Below, piece by piece: positions 47,064 through 58,906 of a DNA stretch of 64,000 nucleotides. The notes below the pieces were generated by a model. That model saw only the letters and a list, made by a program, of their open reading frames with translations, was not told where the DNA came from and ran no database searches. The stretch is from Nicotiana tabacum (taxonomy: Eukaryota; Streptophyta; Magnoliopsida; Solanales; Solanaceae). The stretch is taken from NCBI RefSeq assembly GCF_000715075.1, contig NC_134094.1, positions 77,234,838-77,298,837 on the forward strand. The letters are read 5' to 3'. Each line of letters opens with the position of its first letter. The first letter of the stretch is position 1. The translations under genes were made by a program, and so were the position numbers.

Positions 47064-48377
47064 AGAAAAGTTGTGTGCGCTAAAAGAAAAACAATAAACT
47101 TTACCTACTGTATTTGTGTTTTGGTTATACTTACAAAGGAGCATAAGTATCTGGAATTTCAATGTAAAGATCTGGAATTGCAATTATTAATGTTTTATTA
47201 TTTTGTGGAAATAGCTTATGGTTCCAAAACTTTGGGCTATTATCTCAAAAGAAGACTAGTTTATGATGATCATTGGGACATTAGTAATTGTAACTCAAGT
47301 TATCATGACTTGGCGTGTACGTAAATGCAAAGTGCTGTACCCAACACATGTTCTCATTGTTCCTCGAAATAAATGATTGTGCCAATTATAATAGTACAGA
47401 AAAGTTATACTTTTGGAATTGGTTAAAAAATACCCTCTGTTAACTTCTATTTAGTTACCTGAGTCCCTACCAATACACTATAATTCAAAAATACCCTTAT
47501 TTGCACGGCCTGTCAGGTGGCTTCACCAAATTAAAATAACCCAACTTCTTTCTATTACCCGGTTCGATTCAATATAACCCGGAACTCAACCCAAACACAC
47601 ACCTCTTGACTTCTGATGAGTTTATTTCTTTATATTTTGACTCATTTTGACTCCCCTTAATTATTTCTTTATATAATGACATCTACCTCTGCAAGTGCTT
47701 CCATGCACAACCTCCCTGTATCTGCTAAGCTACTTACTCAATGTAATATATATAATCCGTAGAATCTATACATATTGATAATATTAAAGGAACTTAACCA
47801 AGGAAACATAACTCAAGTATATATTAAGATTACAATGGTCATATTTTTTGCTGCTAAAACGGTTTAAGGGTTAAAATATTTGTTCAACCCGGGTTCCACT
47901 CACTTTACTCAAAATTACTTACTTTACACATATACACTCACATTATAAATAATTTTATACCATTTAATTCCTTTTACTCGTTGTTGTAAAAAAAATTGTC
48001 TTATGTTCAACATTACAAATCTCACTATTATAAAAGATTATTGGTAAATATTTTTGTAGTGACCTCATAATTATATCCCCCCTTATATTTATATTAGTTA
48101 AACCTAAAAGTACTTATTTTCAGTGTGATCAAATAATTACTAGTAGACAACTTCTTGCAAGGCAGAACATGACGTAGTCCAAATGATTCCTTCTTTGTTT
48201 ATTTAAGAGATTATAAGTATATAAGTATATCCTATTGTATTTGGATAAAGGTCACAATTATTGGTGGTGAATAGGAGACTCAATCTCCATCTAGAGTGCA
48301 ATTCTCAAGAAAAGAATATATAAAAATGATCCAACAAAAATATTTAAATGCCTAAAATAGGAAAGTAGTCAAAAGGA
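47064..48377. other. Intergenic A/T-rich DNA
   Basis: No gene, repeat array or transposon terminus recognised. Short ORFs are in random A/T-rich context. Confidence 0.6.
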
Positions 48378-48757
48378 TGTTAGGTTAAGGCTGCCAAGTG
48401 GGCCGGTCCAGGTCCGGGACCGCGGATCAAATGGACTAAATGGGCCAGAACCGTTAGGACTAGTTTTAGTGGGCCTGTGCCGATCTCGTGGGCCGATCCT
48501 ATGCTTTGTGCCCGCCAGGACCGGGACCATTTAGCCCGCCAGAGCTTGGGCCCGGCTCGGGACCGGACCAGTCCCTTAGCGGGCCAAACGGTCCCAACGA
48601 TCAACTTTTTTTAAAAAAAATAATAAAAATAAAATTAATTTTAAAATATAGCCGTTGGACTGTCAAAAATAGCCGTTAGCTATGTATAAAATAGCCATTT
48701 AACCCTCCCCCTCCCCCAAACTTTGTTTTAACCCTAAACCTTTTATAATTACACTTA

Positions 48758-49013
48758 CAAAATCATCAATCTATCACAATCTCTCTCTAATTTTCTTCTA
48801 TAATTGCTACTATTGCTTACTTTATTGTTACAATTTGTGAAACAATTGTGAAGTTGGTGAATTGAAATCTTCAACAATAATCAATTTTCAACAAGTTGTT
48901 CGTCAATTCACAGGCTGCCGTTGGGGACATTTTTCTTACAAAATCATCAATCTATCACAATCTCTCTTTAATTTTCTTCTATAATTACTACTATTGCTTA
49001 CTTTATTATTACT
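48758..49013 (+). repeat. Direct duplication of a leader-like segment in the hAT element
   Basis: CTTACAAAATCATCAATCTA and the following 58 bases occur at about 48758-48835 and 48935-49013, spacing about 175 bp, few mismatches. Confidence 0.85.
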
Positions 49014-49026
49014 AAGTGTATAATAT

Positions 49027-49041
49027 ATAAGCTATATTCGA

Positions 49042-49075
<34 letters not shown>

Positions 49076-49562
49076 TTTTTAGTAGTAACATGAAAGGACC
49101 AAAGTCTGGTATTTTTTAGCTGGTATAAATATGGAATGATAGAAGATCAAGTTTTAGCTCAACTCAGATTATAGTTTCAACTAATTTCCCACTTTTAGAT
49201 ATATTATCCTCTTTATCGGCTAGCTACACCAGTAGCATAGCTAAATATAATGTCGCTTAAAATCACAACAGAGAATTTGGCAGCTGGTAACCCCATTAGC
49301 CGAATAAAAGATGTACAATCTTATATCGTATTATACTATATATAATATGTCTAATGGGGTCACCAACTGTCAAATTCTCTGCTGTGATTTTAAGCGACAT
49401 TATATTTAGCTATGCTACTGGTGTAGCTAGCCGATAGAGAGGATAATATATCTAAGAGTGGAAAATTAGTTAAAACTGTAATCTGAGTTGAGCTAAAACT
49501 TGATCTTCCATAATCCCATATTTATACCAGCTAAAAAGTACCATACTTTGGTCCTTTCATGT

Positions 49563-49643
<81 letters not shown>

Positions 49644-49675
49644 CTATATTCGATAAGCTATATATACATCTTATT
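49027..49675. mobile_element. Long foldback element nested in the hAT transposon
   Basis: Arms 49084-49300 and 49351-49566 are near-perfect reverse complements, with a loop of about 50 bp. Mirror symmetry continues outward through CA/TG and TA tracts to TAAGCTATATTCGAA-type sequence on both sides (49027 and about 49672). A transcript would fold into a very long hairpin. Confidence 0.88.
49568..49642. repeat. Compound microsatellite (TG)n(TA)n
   Basis: About 21 TG then about 17 TA units; mirrored by (TA)n(CA)n at 49046-49074 on the other side of the foldback. Confidence 0.95.
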
Positions 49676-49882
49676 CCCCCTATTTATGGTGTTTCTGCTT
49701 TGTTAAATCCTTGTATGAAATTAAGAGGTCCTCGTTTTTGGTATGAAACTGTTTATAATGCTAGCTATTTGCGGAGGATGTTGCTTCGCCCGGAAGTGGC
49801 GATGGCTACTTTTCCGCCACCACCAATGGAAATTCCTCCGGACCTTGATGGATTTATGAAGTTTGTAAGAGATACCAAGTAA
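49674..49882 (+). pseudogene. hAT transposase C-terminal remnant
   Basis: Conceptual translation PPIYGVSALLNPCMKLRG, then FWYETVYN, ending at TAA 49880. The phrase ALLNPCMKL resembles the segment of plant hAT (RICESLEEPER-like) transposases before the dimerisation region. No BED finger, no catalytic region and no upstream exons are seen, so it is only a leftover of the parental gene. Confidence 0.5.
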
Positions 49883-51103
49883 TTTGTATGAACAAAAAAT
49901 AGTAGATATTATGTAACCTGTATTTTGGCACATCTTGATTAGTTTCTTTTTCTTCTAAATGGTGGTATTAGCATCTTGTTGTGCTCATTCCATAGGGGGG
50001 ATGAAGACTAAGAAAGATATTGCAATATTTTTTAATGCTATAATAAAATTACAAGGCATTGCTTTGAATATCTCTTTACAATATTTTTGTCTTTAGACTT
50101 TAAATTTGAATTAAAAAATATTAAAAATTTTAGGTCACAATTCTATAATAAAATTTATAAGGCATTACCTTAGATATTATTTTTAACATTCTTTTGTCTA
50201 TAATTTCTATTTAATTTTTTTTTTTAAAATCTATTGGGCCCACTTAGCCCATTTAGCCCGCGGGCCGAAACCGTTTCGTCCGGGACCAAATGGTCCAGGT
50301 CCCAGGCCGGTCCCTACAAAAAGACCACTTAGCCCAGGACCATTTGGCCCGTTTAATTTGGGGCCGGCCTGGAACCGGGACCGTTTGGACCTACCCACTT
50401 AGCCCGTTTAGGCCCGGGATCGGCCCACTTGCCACCCTTATGTTAGGTTGAGCTAATATAAGGATAACATGTGTAAAAATATTCTCTAGAATTTTGATTT
50501 AAGATATAGGAATTTTTACATTCCTATACACTATTTCAAACTTTATTACCCTCCCTACTCAAGTTTTAATCTAATTACATAATATATACAAAATTACCAA
50601 TTATGTACATTTTTAGGCATTTAATGATAATAATTAAATCCTAAAATCACTCTAACATCTATATCCCACTTCCCCACATTTCTCTCTCCACCTCCTCCCC
50701 TCACGTATCTTCAATATCTCCCTCCATTAACGCCTGTTTTCACTCTTCTTCAAAAATCCCTCTACATTTTTCACTCTTCTTAAAAAATTTCTCTCTATTT
50801 TGATAGATTCAAGCTCTAAATACTCTACCACACACCTCCATTCATGCCTGTTGCTTGCTTAACTTTCAATGAAGAAGAAAACACTTTCGAAGATCAGCCC
50901 TAATTCCAGTAAGAGAGCAGCAATTCCACCATTGACAACCATTGAAGCTTTGAATTCGAATTTGGGTTTTCGAAAATCATTATTTGTTTGGATTGGGTGT
51001 TGTTGCAAACAATTGAGAATATTGTTTGGAGTTTATATCTCAATTTTGAGGGTGTTTTGGTGAAGATTAGACTTGATTTTGGCTGAATTTCAGATTGAAA
51101 CTC

Positions 51104-51153
51104 GAAGAAGAAGAAGAAGAAGAAGAAGAAGAAGAAGAAGAAGAAGAAGAAGA
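51104..51153. repeat. (GAA)n microsatellite
   Basis: About 16 GAA units. Confidence 0.97.
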
Positions 51154-51260
51154 TATGGCATACATTATACTTACAAAATTATAGTAAAGTTGTAGAAAAA
51201 ATGTATTCAATTGTTTATATATATTTTTTTATTTAAATATTTTATGAAAGTTGAACAATA

Positions 51261-51660
51261 TTGTATAAAAATTGCATTTAAATTGTATGATATTGTAATT
51301 GTATATAACTGGGTAGAAATGTATGAAAGTTGTAGATAAGTTGTATGAAATTTGTTTTTATTATATATAAATCAGATACAAAATATACAATAGACACATT
51401 GTATAAAAATTATATTTAAGTGGTATGATATTGTAGTTGTATATAATTGGGTAGAAATAATGTATGAAAGTGTAGATAAGTTATAGATAAGCTGTATAAT
51501 ATATAATTAGTTGTATGAAATTTGTTTTTACTATGCATAAATCAGATACAAAATATACAAAAGACATATTGTATAAAAATTATATTTAAATTGTATGATA
51601 TTGTAATTGTATTTAACTGTATAGAAATAATGTATGAAAGTTGTATGAATTCTCTATTCC
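51261..51660 (+). repeat. A/T-rich direct repeat, about 2.5 copies
   Basis: TTGTATAAAAATT starts at 51261, 51399 and 51569 (spacing 138 and 170). Each is followed by TGTATGATATTGTA and, in the first two units, by TTGTATGAAATTTG. Confidence 0.88.
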
Positions 51661-52203
51661 GTCTGTGGAGCTCCCTGCTCCAGAGTGAAACATTGGAGTT
51701 AGCATCTCAATTTGGTAAATAAGTGATTACTTAAAAGCATTGAAATTTTAGATGAAAAATTGATGCTTTTACTCCTCGGAAAGCAACGCCACCGCTGAGC
51801 TCTCCTAAACCTTCTGTTGTTCCAGATCGTTCGCTTTCTGGTATGTTCTTACGCCTTTATTATACAAATTTACACTAAGTCCAATCATATATTGAATTAT
51901 TGAAACCCTGAAAGTGATTATGAGAATGGCTAGCATAATGCAAAGAAGAAGGTGAAGATTGCAGAGCCTGCCGATGATTGCAGAAAAATAAGGAAAAAGA
52001 AGAGGAGAAAAAAAGGAAAAAAGATATAACTAAATATCTTGATTGAAGGCACAAATAATGAAATAATGGATTGGGAGCCTTTTAAGGTGGATTGTATATA
52101 TTTTGTAACTAAAATATGTTTAGATCGGATAAATACTAAAACATGAATATTTTTCGTAATAAAATTTCAAATAGTGTATAGGAATGAGAAAATCCCTAAA
52201 ATA

Positions 52204-52489
52204 TATACCCAAAGATTGTCAACAATGTGAGAGCAAGTGTTTGCATCTTATTTTGGTATAGCAACTTTTGCATCTTTAGACTCAGTTGGACCACCTTGTG
52301 TTCAAAAATCATTTCTTATGAATTTCTCTCTTCCTAAAAAATTTCTCATTTTCCAATTTGGGTATATTGACAAAAGTAATTGGTTATGGCTTTTGAAAAA
52401 AAAATGTAGAAAGCTTGTACTATAACAGCTTATTAATGTTGGACCATAACTTGGAATTTTCCCTTCGTACCACGTGACATCTAGGTGGT
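52204..52489. other. Intergenic spacer
   Basis: No gene or repeat recognised. Confidence 0.5.
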
Positions 52490-52492
52490 AAT

Positions 52493-52690
52493 TTCTTTTT
52501 TTATTTTTTATTTTCATCCGGTGTCCGGTACTCGCATTGGAGCCCGATTATATCCGAATTCGTGCCGCGTAGGGCTCCATTCGAGGGAAAGCGCTCCCTA
52601 CCAAGGATTTTTCTATACCCAAGACTCGAACCCGAAACCTCTGGTTAAGGGAAGAGCAGTCCCATCTTTTCTTTCATATAATTATGCTGG
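52493..52690 (-). mobile_element. tRNA-derived SINE
   Basis: On the minus strand: GGGACTGCTCTTCCCTTAACC near the start, B box GGTTCGAGTCT, then a body with GGTAGGGAGCGCTTTCCC and GTACCGGACACCGGATG, and an A-rich tail at the plus-strand left end (52493-52515). TGGTAA near both ends may be part of the TSD. Resembles Solanaceae SINEs, a family distinct from 43563-43794. Confidence 0.82.
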
Positions 52691-52699
52691 TAACTAATT

Positions 52700-53295
52700 G
52701 GTTTAAACTTGTCCATGGTATATAATTTTGTCAGATTGGTTTCAAGAGACAAGAATCACCAGTATGAAGATTAGACAACAGACATACTGTAAACATGCAA
52801 TAATTAACCAGATTTAAAAAATAAACTTTTTTTTCAAATTGGTTAAAATCGCTAAACAACATTAGTGACCTAATGGTTACTCCCTTTCTGATTATGCCCA
52901 AGAAATAGAAGAAAATAAGTGAGTATTGTTTGGAAACAAGCGAGTGAGTAATTATTACAGGTCTAAGAATACTTTAGAGCAAGGATCCAAAGACTAATTA
53001 TTAGGATTAGATTATTTTTCCTCTTTTTCGCATTATGTTAATGAAAGGTTTATGTTTTTTGCACAAAAGGGGTATCCGAGAAGAGGAGAACTTTTGACTT
53101 ATTAGGGGTAATATAGTCAATGAACATTGGTTGATCAAGGTGTTTTTCAAGGAAAGGGAATTCTCTAATGTTTCAATTAAAGAAATTTTTCTCCTCCGAT
53201 AAATAATTGTTTCGGCATAATTTTAGGAATAACAGTCAATGAGTAGATTATCAGGTATGTTTCTGATATTTATGCCTGTTGGACCATACTTTCTA
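52700..53295. other. Intergenic spacer
   Basis: A/T-rich; no gene or transposon end recognised. Confidence 0.5.
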
Positions 53296-53567
53296 ATAGC
53301 CTGTTTGACCATGCTATTCCAATTCTAAAAGTATTTATTTTAAAAAAAATTTACAATTTTTTCAAAGTTAAAGTGTTTGACCAAGGTTTTGAAAGAAAAA
53401 AAAGTGCTTTTGAGGAGAAGCAGAAACAGTTTTGAAGAAGCAGAAAAAAATAGTTTCTCTTCAAAAGTACTTTTTTGAAAAGTACACTTAGAAATAGTTT
53501 TTAAAAGCTTGGCCAAAACTAATTGTTGCTCAGAAATACTTTTCAAATTAATTAGCCAAACACAAAC
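53296..53567 (+). repeat. MITE-like repeat, copy 1
   Basis: Begins ATAGCCTGTTTGACCA; contains AAAGTGCTTTTGAGGAGAAG and ends AATTAGCCAAACACAAAC. A second copy in the same orientation starts at 54912. Removing the Tourist element makes the two copies directly adjacent. Confidence 0.75.
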
Positions 53568-53570
53568 TAA

Positions 53571-54908
53571 GAGTGTGTTTGGTATGAAGGAAAATATTTT
53601 CCAATTTTTCCATGTTTGGTTGGCTTAAATGTATTTTCCTCATGAACTCATTTTCTTCCAATTGGAGGAAAATATTTTACCTATCAAGAGAAGAAAAAAT
53701 ATTTTCCAAAACTCTTCTTCAACCTTCCCCACCCTATTCCCCATCCCCACCAACCACCCCACTCCCACCCACCCACCACACCACACCCTCCCACCCTCCC
53801 CCAAACCTGCCCTACCCTCACCCTAAATAGAAATATTATTAAGAATACTTTCTTTTCATGTTGTAAATAGAGTACTTTCTTTTTTCACTTCAAAAATGAG
53901 TGTTTTTTTTTCATGATATTAAAAAAATATTTTATTTCATTTCAACAAAAAAAGTACTTTGTTTTCATGATGTAGAAAAAGTATTTTCTTTCATTTCAAC
54001 AAAATGATGTAGTAAAAAGTATCGTCTTTCATTTCAACAAAAAAAAAATACTTTTTTTTATGACGTAGAAAACGTATTTTTTTCTATTTCAATAAAATGA
54101 GTATTTTATTTTTATGATGTAAAAAAGTATTTCCTTTCATTTCAACCAAAAAAATACTTTCTTTTATGATGTTGAAAAAGTATTTTTTTTCGTTTCAACA
54201 AAATAATGTAGTAATAGGTATTTTTTTTCATTTCAACAAAATGATTATTTTCTTTTCATGATGTAAAAAAGTATTTTCTTTCATTTCAACAAAAAAAATA
54301 CTTTCTTTTATGATGTAGAAAAAGTATTTTCTTTCGTTTCAATAAAATAATGTAGTAAAAAGTATTTTTTTTTATTTCAACAAAATGAGTATTTTCTTTT
54401 CATGACGTGAAAAAAATATTTCTTTCATTTTAACATAATGAATACTAGAAAAAATACTTTCTTTTTCAACCAAAAAAAGAGTATTTTTTTTTTAGTTATG
54501 TAGCACAAATTCCAACGTTGTTTTGAGTGAAAAGTAAAGCAACACATTAGTTTCTTTTGGGTTTGTGTGAATTTTTTAAAAGAATAATTAAATTCTTGAA
54601 GAAAATAGAGTCTTGAAAATGTTGGGTATTTAGAGTTTGGGAGGGGGGGGGGAGGGAGGAGGGGGAGGAGGAGCACAGGAAACATGGAAATTTGGGGGAA
54701 TGGGTTAAAGAAAGTAGCATAAAAGATTATTTTTCTAAAAAATATTTTCTACTCTGTAAACAAACACTAGAAAATATTTTTCGGAAATGTTTTTCACTCG
54801 CCAACCAAACATGGGAAAATAAGTGATAAAATCACTCATTTTTCAAGAAAATATTTTCTAGAAAAATATTTACCATGAAAAATATTTTCCTTCATACCAA
54901 ACACACCC
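53571..54908. mobile_element. Tourist/PIF-Harbinger-like element with internal minisatellite
   Basis: 1338 bp, ends GAGTGTGTTTGGTATGAAGG and, as right complement, GGGTGTGTTTGGTATGAAGG, TSD TAA (53568-53570 and 54909-54911). No transposase. The interior has a C-rich stretch (53720-53825) and about ten copies of TTTCATTTCAACAAAA spaced by tens of bases (53880-54440). G-run at 54645-54660. Confidence 0.85.
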
Positions 54909-54911
54909 TAA

Positions 54912-55192
54912 TAGCCTATTTGGCCAAAAAATTAAGGTGTTTGGCCAAGCTTTTAGAAAGAAAAAAGTGCTTTTAAGGAGAAGCAGATCAGTTTTTGAGA
55001 AGCAGAAAAATGTAGTTTCTCTCCAAAAGTACTTTTCTGAGAAACACCTTTGAGAAAAACACACTTAGAAGCAGTTTTCAAATGCTTGGCCAAACACTAA
55101 TTACTGCTCAAATGTGATTTTTAAATTAATAAGCCAAACATAAACTGATTCTCACCAAAACTACTTTTTTGAAAAACACTTTTGAAAAAATT
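54912..55192 (+). repeat. MITE-like repeat, copy 2, left part
   Basis: Begins TAGCCTATTTGGCCAA. Interrupted by the gypsy element and continued at 63195-63335, which ends with the inverted complement (TTGGCCAAACAGACTAT). Confidence 0.75.
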
Positions 55193-56461
55193 TGTAATGC
55201 CCCATTTCGCTAGCTTTTAAATACATATTGCTTAATAATAGCTAGTAGCAACTACAATGAATGAAAAACAAAAAGAAAAAAAGAAAAAGAGACTTAGTGG
55301 GACCGAAGCCTAAGAGAATTAGAGGGTAAAAGTTTTTTTTCCTTGAAAAGTGTTGGTAAAGATCTTTTTCTGAAAAAGTAAAGAGGGAAAAATGAGGTTT
55401 CAGCAAGAAAACCAAAGCAATTTAATTGCTTTAGGAGTTAGGCAATACAGAGAATGTAGAAAGTCATAAAAAAATTCAAGGTTTTCCAATTTGTCATTCT
55501 CGAAACCCAAGTATTTAATTCTTCCAAATTTTCTATAGTTATTATCGCTAGGTGAAAATTTAGTCAAAACCCTTAAGTTTTCATTCTATGAAATTATTTT
55601 TATACGTAAGTTTAAGTATTCATTGAAATAAATTGATAGAGCTTTTGAGGTTCATATTTTCTAGTCATGACAGAGAAGTTTTCTTTGAATGCCCATATAA
55701 TAAAAGTTTATCTTTTAGTTAGTGCCAAAGTTAAGTGAGAGATTCTTCCATATCTATTATTTAATTGTAGAATACATAATTGATGTTATGGGTCTAGAAC
55801 CAAGGATTTATAATGAGGTCACTTTATCTTTTTGTAAAATCAGTTTACTTGAATTTATGGCCTCGTCATCTATATACCTTTGTGGAAGAATGAAAATATT
55901 TAGTTGAAAATTTTACTTGAATCAGTGAGGTGAGAGTTTCTAGATTTATAGCTAAGTAACAACAAGTAAGACTTAATAGCTTATGAATTGACATGGTTAA
56001 GCCTATTATTGTAGATTTTGCGTTGTCGAATACTCGAAAAACTTGAAGAGACGAATTGCAGCTAAAGTTTTAAGGTGAGTTGAGGTTTACTTTCCTAGTA
56101 GGGAATTCCATTATAACCCTTGTGCTCCATATGTTAGCTAAAGCTAAGTCATGTCTTCTCGTGATCCAATGCTCAGTTCACTTATTCTTATTCGGTATGA
56201 TATTATTTGTGACATGAATACATGCTTATGTGTATTACCAATTGTTATGTGCCTTTAATTGTGATATTCACATTCAGAAGGGAGAAGTGACCAACCTCCC
56301 CTAGCGTGATTGCCATGATGTCAGGGTTACCTACCCCACCCTCGCAGGTGCCAACTGTTTGTTGGGGAGATAGGCCGACACTCCCCCGTACGTGTTCCTA
56401 AATGCTCACGTACGCAGGGCCATTATGCGTAACAATTAACTTTGCAAAGTTATTTTTTAAA

Positions 56462-56545
<84 letters not shown>

Positions 56546-57193
56546 CGGGCTCAATTTCTACGTTAAGCAGTTTAGCTTACAGTTTCAGTTTCCAGATTAT
56601 TACTTGGTTGTAAAATTTTATATGATTTATATGATTTTTCGTATATCCCTTTTATTTCTTATATTTTCCAGAAGGTCTCGCTCCGCCTTTTTAGGAGGTA
56701 GCCTATGAGACTTACTGGGTATCTTTTAGTAGTACTTAGCCTGTTTGGGCCTGCTACGTCGTGTGGCAGGTATTGAGGACGCAGGTAACGAGGCACGTGG
56801 CTAGATGAGATATTCTAGATTCAATTTACAGACTCTGTTGATTCATCCCAGCGGTAGAGAACCCTTTTTAGACTATTATTTATAACTTTTTTTTACGTTT
56901 ATTTTATTTCTGGGGATGCCCCCGTAGGCTATGTATTTTAAATTTTATTTTTTCAGCTTCTAGAGGCTCATGACTTGTTAGTGGGTCAATATTAAAATAT
57001 TTTGGGATTTATCCTTTATTTATTATATTTTATCAGTCAGCTTAAGAACTGCAATTTGATTAGAATTAATATTTAAGCATGTTAGTTTCTTTGCTATTGA
57101 ACTTGAAGTTTGATACAAATAGTACAGGGTTCACTCGACGAGTGGTAAGAGTTGAGTGCCAATCACGTCCCACCCCAGTTTGGGGGCGTGACA
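55193..57193 (+). repeat. 5' LTR of gypsy element 3
   Basis: TGTAATGCCCC ... GGGGCGTGACA, 2001 bp, including an (AT)n run at 56471-56545. Confidence 0.92.
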
Positions 57194-57196
57194 AGT

Positions 57197-57208
57197 TGGT
57201 ATCAGAGC
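57197..57208 (+). other. Primer binding site of gypsy element 3
   Basis: TGGTATCAGAGC, initiator Met tRNA complement. Confidence 0.93.
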
Positions 57209-57415
57209 ACCCAGGTTTACGGAGTTCTAGGGTGTTAGTCGTGTCTAGCAAAGTCTCAAATATGCGTATGTTGTGCACCATACTTATATTTGGGAGGCTG
57301 CAGGACATGTTAGGAATTTGTTTTTCTTTCTCTCCTTTGATTCCTATATCGTGCATTAGAGCTAAACGTTTCAGAATTCTAACACACATTTATCTCTCAT
57401 TTTAGCACAAATAAG

Positions 57416-58900
57416 ATGGTTAGAACAAGATCAACTTTATCCTCTATTGCTAACAATATTGAGATACCAACTGCTAATCATCAAGAAGCAGCACCAGAGT
57501 TGCAAGCCGCACTAATAGCACCAGCTGCAGTTAGAGGACGTGGCAGAGGTAGAGGTATATGTCAAAATCCTAGGGGTAGAGGTAGAAATGTCAGAGGTAA
57601 TTAGGCTCGTGGTAGGGCCACAAGACAAGCACAAGCTCCACTTCAGCAGGTTGTTAATGATCGGGTACCACCATATCAGCAGGATAATCGAATTGACAGA
57701 ATTTTGGACTTTCTTGAGTCCCTAGCCCCTCTGACTGGTGGTCGGGCTGCACCTGTTCATGCTCCTCCTCAGGACCCTCATGATTTAGATGAAGAGGTTA
57801 TAAGAGATGATTTTCAAGCTCCACTCGAGGTACCACCACCAGTTGTCTCTGTAAATATTGCCCAGACAGTGTCGTTACCAACAGGAAAAATTGATCCACA
57901 TGCCTTTCTGAGATTAAACCCTCCTACTTATAATGGTATCGATAAACCAAATGAAACAATGTTATTTTTGGAAGAGATAGAGGAAATGTTTATTTCTTTG
58001 GATTGTCTTGAAACACAAGCTACATAGTTGATTGGGTTTCGATTGAAGGGTGCAACAGGATAATGGCGGAGAGGTTACAAGAAGGCCAGAGATTCTAAAT
58101 TACCGCCACTTACTTGGCCCCAGTTTAAAGAAGCTTTCAGGGCCAAGTTTTTGCCTAGCAGTCGGATGGATGAGATCCGACGTCAGTTCGAACATCTTAA
58201 ACATGGTATCATGTCAGTGACTGAATATGAGATGGAATTTACAAAATTGTCAGAGTATGCACCTAATTTGATACTAGCAGAGAGAGAAAAAGTGAGAAGG
58301 TTCATTGAAGGCTTGAATCCACATATGGCAAAAGATATGACTTCACATCAGGATGACAAGACTTATCTTCAGGTTGTCAATAACACTACGCGTAAGGAGG
58401 CTTTTGATAAAATTGCCAGGAAAGCTAGAGATAACAACAAGAAGGCTAGAACAACAGGTATTTATAGTGGATTTTCAGTTGGGGGTAAGAACATAAATCA
58501 TTCAGCTCACATTCAATCAACGGCTCACTAATCTACTTATCCAGCTACACTCAGACATGGCCAGCAGAGTAAGGGTCAGGCCCCTCAAGGGCAAAGTTCA
58601 ACTAGTTAGGGTCAACTTCGGTTCTCCTATCCTATATGTCCTCCGTGTAGCAAAAGACATCCAGTGAAATGCCTTTTGGGTCAGAAAGGTTGTTTCCACT
58701 GCCATGATCCGAGTCATATTAAGAGAGACTATCCACTGCTTGGACAAGCTTCGGGGAAAACTCTAACTACACAGGCAACATCCATGGTTAATTCTATAGT
58801 TGCACCTCCTCCAGTTCGGGCATCTAATACTTAGACTGGCCGTGGTGCCAATAGAGGTGGAGCTTAGGGAGGAGGCGGACCAGCCAGATTCTATGCAGTT
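57416..58900 (+). pseudogene. gag pseudogene of gypsy element 3
   Basis: Start ATG 57416 (MVRTRSTLSSIANN), Arg-Gly-rich region, then capsid (LRLNPPTYNG, WPQFKEAFRAKFLP, FEHLKHGIMSVTEYEMEF, FIEGLNPHM). Nucleocapsid knuckle CFHCHDPSHIKRDY (58691-58732) has Tyr where the fourth Cys ligand should be, a G-to-A change. Stops at 57602, 58025, 58061, 58529, 58609, 58834 and 58864, nearly all TAG/TAA where Gln is expected; frame otherwise preserved. Confidence 0.88.
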
Positions 58901-58906
58901 CTAGAC

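Larger units (their letters stand above)
48386..50440 (+). mobile_element. hAT DNA transposon, internally rearranged, non-autonomous
   Basis: 2055 bp with near-perfect TIRs (TAAGGCTGCCAAGTGGGCCG left; TAAGGGTGGCAAGTGGGCCG as right complement) and a perfect 8 bp TSD TGTTAGGT (48378-48385 and 50441-50448). Both subterminal regions are packed with GGGCC, GGGACC and CCCGC words, the usual hAT transposase binding landscape. Inside are a duplicated 78 bp leader-like segment (48760 and 48935), a long foldback hairpin and the end of a transposase frame. Confidence 0.92.
50504..52203. mobile_element. 1.7 kb element with ~45 bp terminal inverted repeats (MULE-like or unclassified)
   Basis: Left end 50504-50548 and right end 52157-52203 are reverse complements around CATTCCTATACACTATTT. 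The interior holds a T/C-rich promoter-like stretch (50690-50850), a short ORF from 50869, a (GAA)n run, A/T-rich direct repeats and an exon-like piece with CTCCTAAACCTTCTGTTGTT at about 51803. No transposase seen. TSD not resolved. Confidence 0.65.

Noticed and set aside
48380..48679. Pro/Gly-rich ORFs on both strands
   Set aside because: They arise from GGGCC-type subterminal repeats of the hAT element.
50869..51063. 64-codon ORF as a host gene
   Set aside because: Short, no recognisable domain, lies inside a TIR element; kept only as content of that element.
53612..53830. Proline-rich ORFs
   Set aside because: Product of a C-rich low-complexity stretch in the Tourist-like element.
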